8,142 nucleotides of DNA from an uncultured Verrucomicrobiales bacterium (GTDB lineage Bacteria > Verrucomicrobiota > Verrucomicrobiia > Verrucomicrobiales > DEV007): NCBI GenBank assembly GCA_937893785.1, contig CALCSP010000700.1:1-8142 (forward strand). The letters run 5' to 3'. Position numbers and translations under genes: made by a program. Within the stretch, counting starts at the first letter, position 1. Every line of letters begins with the position of its first letter. Positions 5,290-8,142 of this stretch are shown in pieces. The notes beneath the pieces are model-generated. The model was not told the DNA's origin, did not search any database, and saw nothing but the letters and a program-made list of their open reading frames with translations.

Positions 5290-8136
5290 ATGAAGTACAG
5301 ACGTGTTGGAAACCATATCTGTACAGCTGCCATTGCGTGGATATGTTTTTTGGGAATTGTGGCTTCTGCAGAAGCCAATCCCATAGCATCCACAAAACTA
5401 CAGGAAGCGGCTTTGCAGCAGTTTGAGAACCACTGCTTCGATTGTCACGATGCAGAGTCCAGAAAGGGTGATCTTGATCTTGTCAGCGCCCTAGAAAAAA
5501 GCGGCACTGATCATAGCCTAATATTCGAGAATCTGATCACCGCAAAGATGCCACCAGCAAACAAGGCGCAACCCGGCTTGAAAGAAAAACAAACGATGCT
5601 GCAATGGCTGGCACAGCACCAGACCGGAAAATCTCCTGACTCCTACCGAAGGATAAGCCGTCATGAATTCGTGCAATCAGCAAATGATTTACTGGGCGTC
5701 AAGCTCGACCTGACCGGAGATATTCCGGAGGACCGGGGCACCAATGACTTTGATTCGGATCGCAGGATCAAGCTGACTAGGGAGATGCTCAGCTCCTATT
5801 TTGCAGCAACGGACGCCATGCTCGAGTTCGCCTTACCTGATAAGGGATTTACCCCAGAGAGGACTTGGGTGACAAACAAGATCAAGGACAGTCACGCAAC
5901 CTATAACATCTACACCCGCCCTTACAAGGAGGGCATCCTCTTCTCCTGGACCCGTGCCAACAACGGCAACAGTTACTCCTTTTTCTATGACAACTTTGAC
6001 CCACCTGTTCCGGGATGGTACGAGCTGACTTTTGACGCCATGAAACTGGGCGACTTCCCAGAGGATGTAAGTATTGAGGTCTTCGCTGGTAAATACTATT
6101 ACGCCGATGATCGCCCCCAGCCCCAGCGCCTTCTCGATGTGATTTCCCTCGGAAACCGGCAAATAAAGTCACATAAAGTAACCGTGTTTCTTCGGCCCGG
6201 GGAAAATGTATCGGTACACTGTTACTCCAAGCACAATTTTCGCCAAAGAAACGGGAATCAAGGGGCCTATATAAAGCAGTTGAAGGTTCGCGGACCCGTT
6301 CTTGACCAATGGCCTCCCATTACTTATCGAAACATTTTCGGCGACCTACCCCTCCAGTTTCCAGAACGGAAACGTCTTAGGGTTTCCGCATCCCAAACCA
6401 AACTCAAGGCCATCGGGGGAAAAGTGACCGTAAGCAGCTTCCAGGAGGGAATGGAAAAGGAGAGGATGCTGGACGGTTCCAACCGGACCTTTTGGCACAC
6501 CCGTTTCAAGCCGACCCTTGCCAAGCCTCCACACTACGTCATTCTGGAAAATCCGGCAGGTAAGGCAATCGAGGGGCTCAATTATGCCACCTGGTCGGGA
6601 GGCAACGGGAATGGACAGGTCAAGTCATTCGCCATTCATCTCTCGGAGGATGGGATAACCTGGGGAGAACCCTTGATGACCGGGGCACTGGAGATCCGGC
6701 TGGCCAACGAGCAACCGATCCTATTCCCGGAGAAAACGACCAAGCCTTTTATCAAGTTTTTGATCACTGATGCTCATTCTCTGGATGGCCGCTCGCTTGC
6801 CTCCATTGGTAAGCTCGATGTCATGGCTTCCCTGCCAGTGAATGATGCCAACCAGCGTATCTCGATAGCTGACCCCTCGCCAGAGAAGCTTAGGATGGTG
6901 ATCAGGAACTTTGCGCAAAAGGCTTTTTCCACCAGCTTAAGCAATGAGGAACTGTCTCCTTATTACATGGTGGGACTCCAATCTCTTAAAAGGGGTGATG
7001 ATTTTGTCACGGCAACGAAAGCTGGAATCAAAGCGATCCTTTGCTCCCACCGCTTCCTTATAGCTCCTGGGGAGCATAAGAACGAGTCTTACAGAATAGC
7101 AGCCGATCTTGCGCGAATCTTCTGGCTTTCAGTTCCTGACAACACACTCTTGGAGCTGGCAGAAAAGCAACAACTCTCGGCTCGAAGCATACCGGATCAA
7201 GTTGACCGTATGCTCAAAGACGACAAAAGCCAGGCCATGATTCACTCCTTCTGTGACCAATGGCTCAACCTTCGTTCCTTTAACAAGATTGCCCCATCCC
7301 TCAAGCTTTACCCGGACTATAACGACCTGCTCAATCACTACCTGCCACTCGAAACTGAGGCCTACCTCAATTACCTGATCCAGGAAAACCTGCCGATCGG
7401 ACACTTGATTGACTCGAATTTCTCCATCCTTAATCAGCGACTGGCCCAGCACTACGGCATTGATGGCGTCATCGGGCAGCACCTGCGCAAGGTAAACTTC
7501 GAGCCTGACGTTCCCCGGGGCGGGTTGTTGACCATGGGGAGCGTACTGAAGGTCACAGCGGCTGGCTTTGACACTTCCCCTATCCTGCGCGGCGCGTGGA
7601 TATCCAAAAATATTGCGGGAAACACCCTTTCTCCTCCCCCAGAGAACATTGAAGTGATTGAACCGGAGCACGGCAAGAAAGTGGCCACCCTCCGGGAACA
7701 AATCGAGGAGCACAAGAAGAACCAAGCCTGTTATGCCTGCCACAAGAGCATCGATCCCTATGGCTTCGCCCTGGAGAATTTTGATGCCACCGGGCAGTGG
7801 CGAACGAGATACCGGGTCAAGAAACCCCATGGGGGAACTTTCCAATACAGGCCAAAAGGTTATTACAACCTGGCAGGGAATGTGGATTCCTCCGGGGAAA
7901 TAAAAGGAGCGGTCTTCCAGGATGTGTTCGGGTTGAAGCAGATCCTGCTTTCCGATCACAGGAAGATCGCCTATAACTTTATCAAGAAATTCTTTGAATA
8001 TGCCAATGGGTATCAGCCGGATCTTGCACAGCGCCTTCATCTTTACGCAATGATCCCGGATAAGCCCGATCAATGCCGAATGAAGGACCTGATCACAAAG
8101 ACCCTTGTCTATTCACTGGCCGGAGAGCGTTCATGA
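5290..8136 (+). CDS. secreted DUF1592-family protein with cytochrome-c-like haem motifs and an inserted discoidin-like domain
   Basis: The 948-residue product has a Sec signal peptide (hydrophobic core about 10-25, probable cut near A27-A29). A planctomycete-type cytochrome c segment follows, with haem motif CFDCH (49-53). Domains in order: DUF1587 (about 119-182, SRHEFVQSANDLLG); a carbohydrate-binding-like beta sandwich (about 195-345); a discoidin or F5/8 type C segment (about 375-514, with MLDGSNRTFWHTRF and FAIHLSEDGITWG); DUF1595 (about 530-595); DUF1592 (about 599-726); DUF1588 (about 742-835) with a second haem motif, CYACH (814-818), followed by IDPYGFALENFD; and DUF1585 (about 870-942). 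Relatives are mostly 750-900 residues, and the excess here matches the discoidin segment. It is presumably an extracytoplasmic haem protein that binds a polymer; no enzyme activity has been assigned to the family that I know of. It has no clear Shine-Dalgarno sequence (AGAGATAAA before ATG). Its TGA overlaps the next ATG, so translation is probably coupled to a downstream partner. Confidence 0.92.
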   Translation: MKYRRVGNHICTAAIAWICFLGIVASAEANPIASTKLQEAALQQFENHCFDCHDAESRKGDLDLVSALEKSGTDHSLIFENLITAKMPPANKAQPGLKEKQTMLQWLAQHQTGKSPDSYRRISRHEFVQSANDLLGVKLDLTGDIPEDRGTNDFDSDRRIKLTREMLSSYFAATDAMLEFALPDKGFTPERTWVTNKIKDSHATYNIYTRPYKEGILFSWTRANNGNSYSFFYDNFDPPVPGWYELTFDAMKLGDFPEDVSIEVFAGKYYYADDRPQPQRLLDVISLGNRQIKSHKVTVFLRPGENVSVHCYSKHNFRQRNGNQGAYIKQLKVRGPVLDQWPPITYRNIFGDLPLQFPERKRLRVSASQTKLKAIGGKVTVSSFQEGMEKERMLDGSNRTFWHTRFKPTLAKPPHYVILENPAGKAIEGLNYATWSGGNGNGQVKSFAIHLSEDGITWGEPLMTGALEIRLANEQPILFPEKTTKPFIKFLITDAHSLDGRSLASIGKLDVMASLPVNDANQRISIADPSPEKLRMVIRNFAQKAFSTSLSNEELSPYYMVGLQSLKRGDDFVTATKAGIKAILCSHRFLIAPGEHKNESYRIAADLARIFWLSVPDNTLLELAEKQQLSARSIPDQVDRMLKDDKSQAMIHSFCDQWLNLRSFNKIAPSLKLYPDYNDLLNHYLPLETEAYLNYLIQENLPIGHLIDSNFSILNQRLAQHYGIDGVIGQHLRKVNFEPDVPRGGLLTMGSVLKVTAAGFDTSPILRGAWISKNIAGNTLSPPPENIEVIEPEHGKKVATLREQIEEHKKNQACYACHKSIDPYGFALENFDATGQWRTRYRVKKPHGGTFQYRPKGYYNLAGNVDSSGEIKGAVFQDVFGLKQILLSDHRKIAYNFIKKFFEYANGYQPDLAQRLHLYAMIPDKPDQCRMKDLITKTLVYSLAGERS

Positions 8137-8142
8137 AAGATA
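8133..8142 (+). CDS. first codons of the next gene, probably a DUF1552 protein (runs off the window)
   Basis: An ATG at 8133-8135 overlaps the preceding TGA as ATGA, a classic translational coupling arrangement, and reads M-K-D before the window ends. Nothing in three codons identifies the product. In Planctomycetes and Verrucomicrobia, DUF1592-family genes are usually followed directly by a Tat-exported DUF1552 gene, so that is the expected partner. The identity is purely contextual. Confidence 0.5.

Noticed and set aside
7129..8073. Antisense open frame of 314 codons opposite the 3' half of the large DUF1592 gene.
   Set aside because: It lies wholly within a well-conserved multidomain gene on the other strand. 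Its translation shows no domain I recognise, and it is explained by codon composition of the sense gene.

Overview
This window looks like chromosome from a heterotrophic bacterium of the Planctomycetes-Verrucomicrobia-Lentisphaerae group. The evidence is its gene families: DUF1592/DUF1588/DUF1585 proteins with c-type haem motifs, a DUF1501 remnant, a Tat-exported Gfo/Idh/MocA oxidoreductase and a large Tat-exported PhoD-type phosphatase. These are strongly expanded in that group and uncommon elsewhere. Base composition looks close to balanced, and most starts lack a Shine-Dalgarno sequence. The exact phylum cannot be fixed from the sequence alone.

Layout: all recognisable genes lie on the + strand. 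(1) 1-366 is the C-terminal end of a DUF1592-family protein (end of DUF1588 plus DUF1585) that begins outside the window. (2) 462-1751 is a complete Gfo/Idh/MocA oxidoreductase with a twin-arginine signal. (3) 1752-2340 has no intact gene. It holds the last ~70 codons of a DUF1501 gene (about 1886-2095) with the rest of that gene missing, followed by two inverted repeats. (4) 2341-3132 is a secreted alpha/beta hydrolase with a full Ser-Asp-His triad. (5) 3231-5189 is a Tat-exported PhoD-like metallophosphoesterase. (6) 5290-8136 is a 948-residue secreted DUF1592-family protein with two CxxCH haem motifs and a discoidin-like (F5/8 type C) segment inserted in the middle. (7) At 8133 the next gene begins, overlapping the previous stop as ATGA. 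By family convention it should be a DUF1552 protein, but only three codons are visible.

How the genes may work together (inference): each gene whose N-terminus is visible, apart from the three-codon fragment at 8133, carries an export signal (two Tat, two Sec). The products would therefore act outside the cytoplasm. A haem-bearing DUF1592 protein with ligand-binding beta-sandwich segments, a sugar-type oxidoreductase, an esterase/peptidase-like hydrolase and a phosphoesterase would suit extracytoplasmic processing of a decorated polymer such as an algal glycan. No glycoside hydrolase, sulfatase, SusC/D pair or regulator is visible, so the substrate is unknown. Spacings of about 95-100 bp between some genes suggest several transcription units. 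Only the 5290/8133 pair is clearly coupled.

I found no tRNA, rRNA, CRISPR array, insertion sequence, integrase or defence system. The best candidates for a second look are the discoidin insertion in the large DUF1592 protein, the truncated DUF1501 gene, and the structured inverted repeat at 2199-2245.
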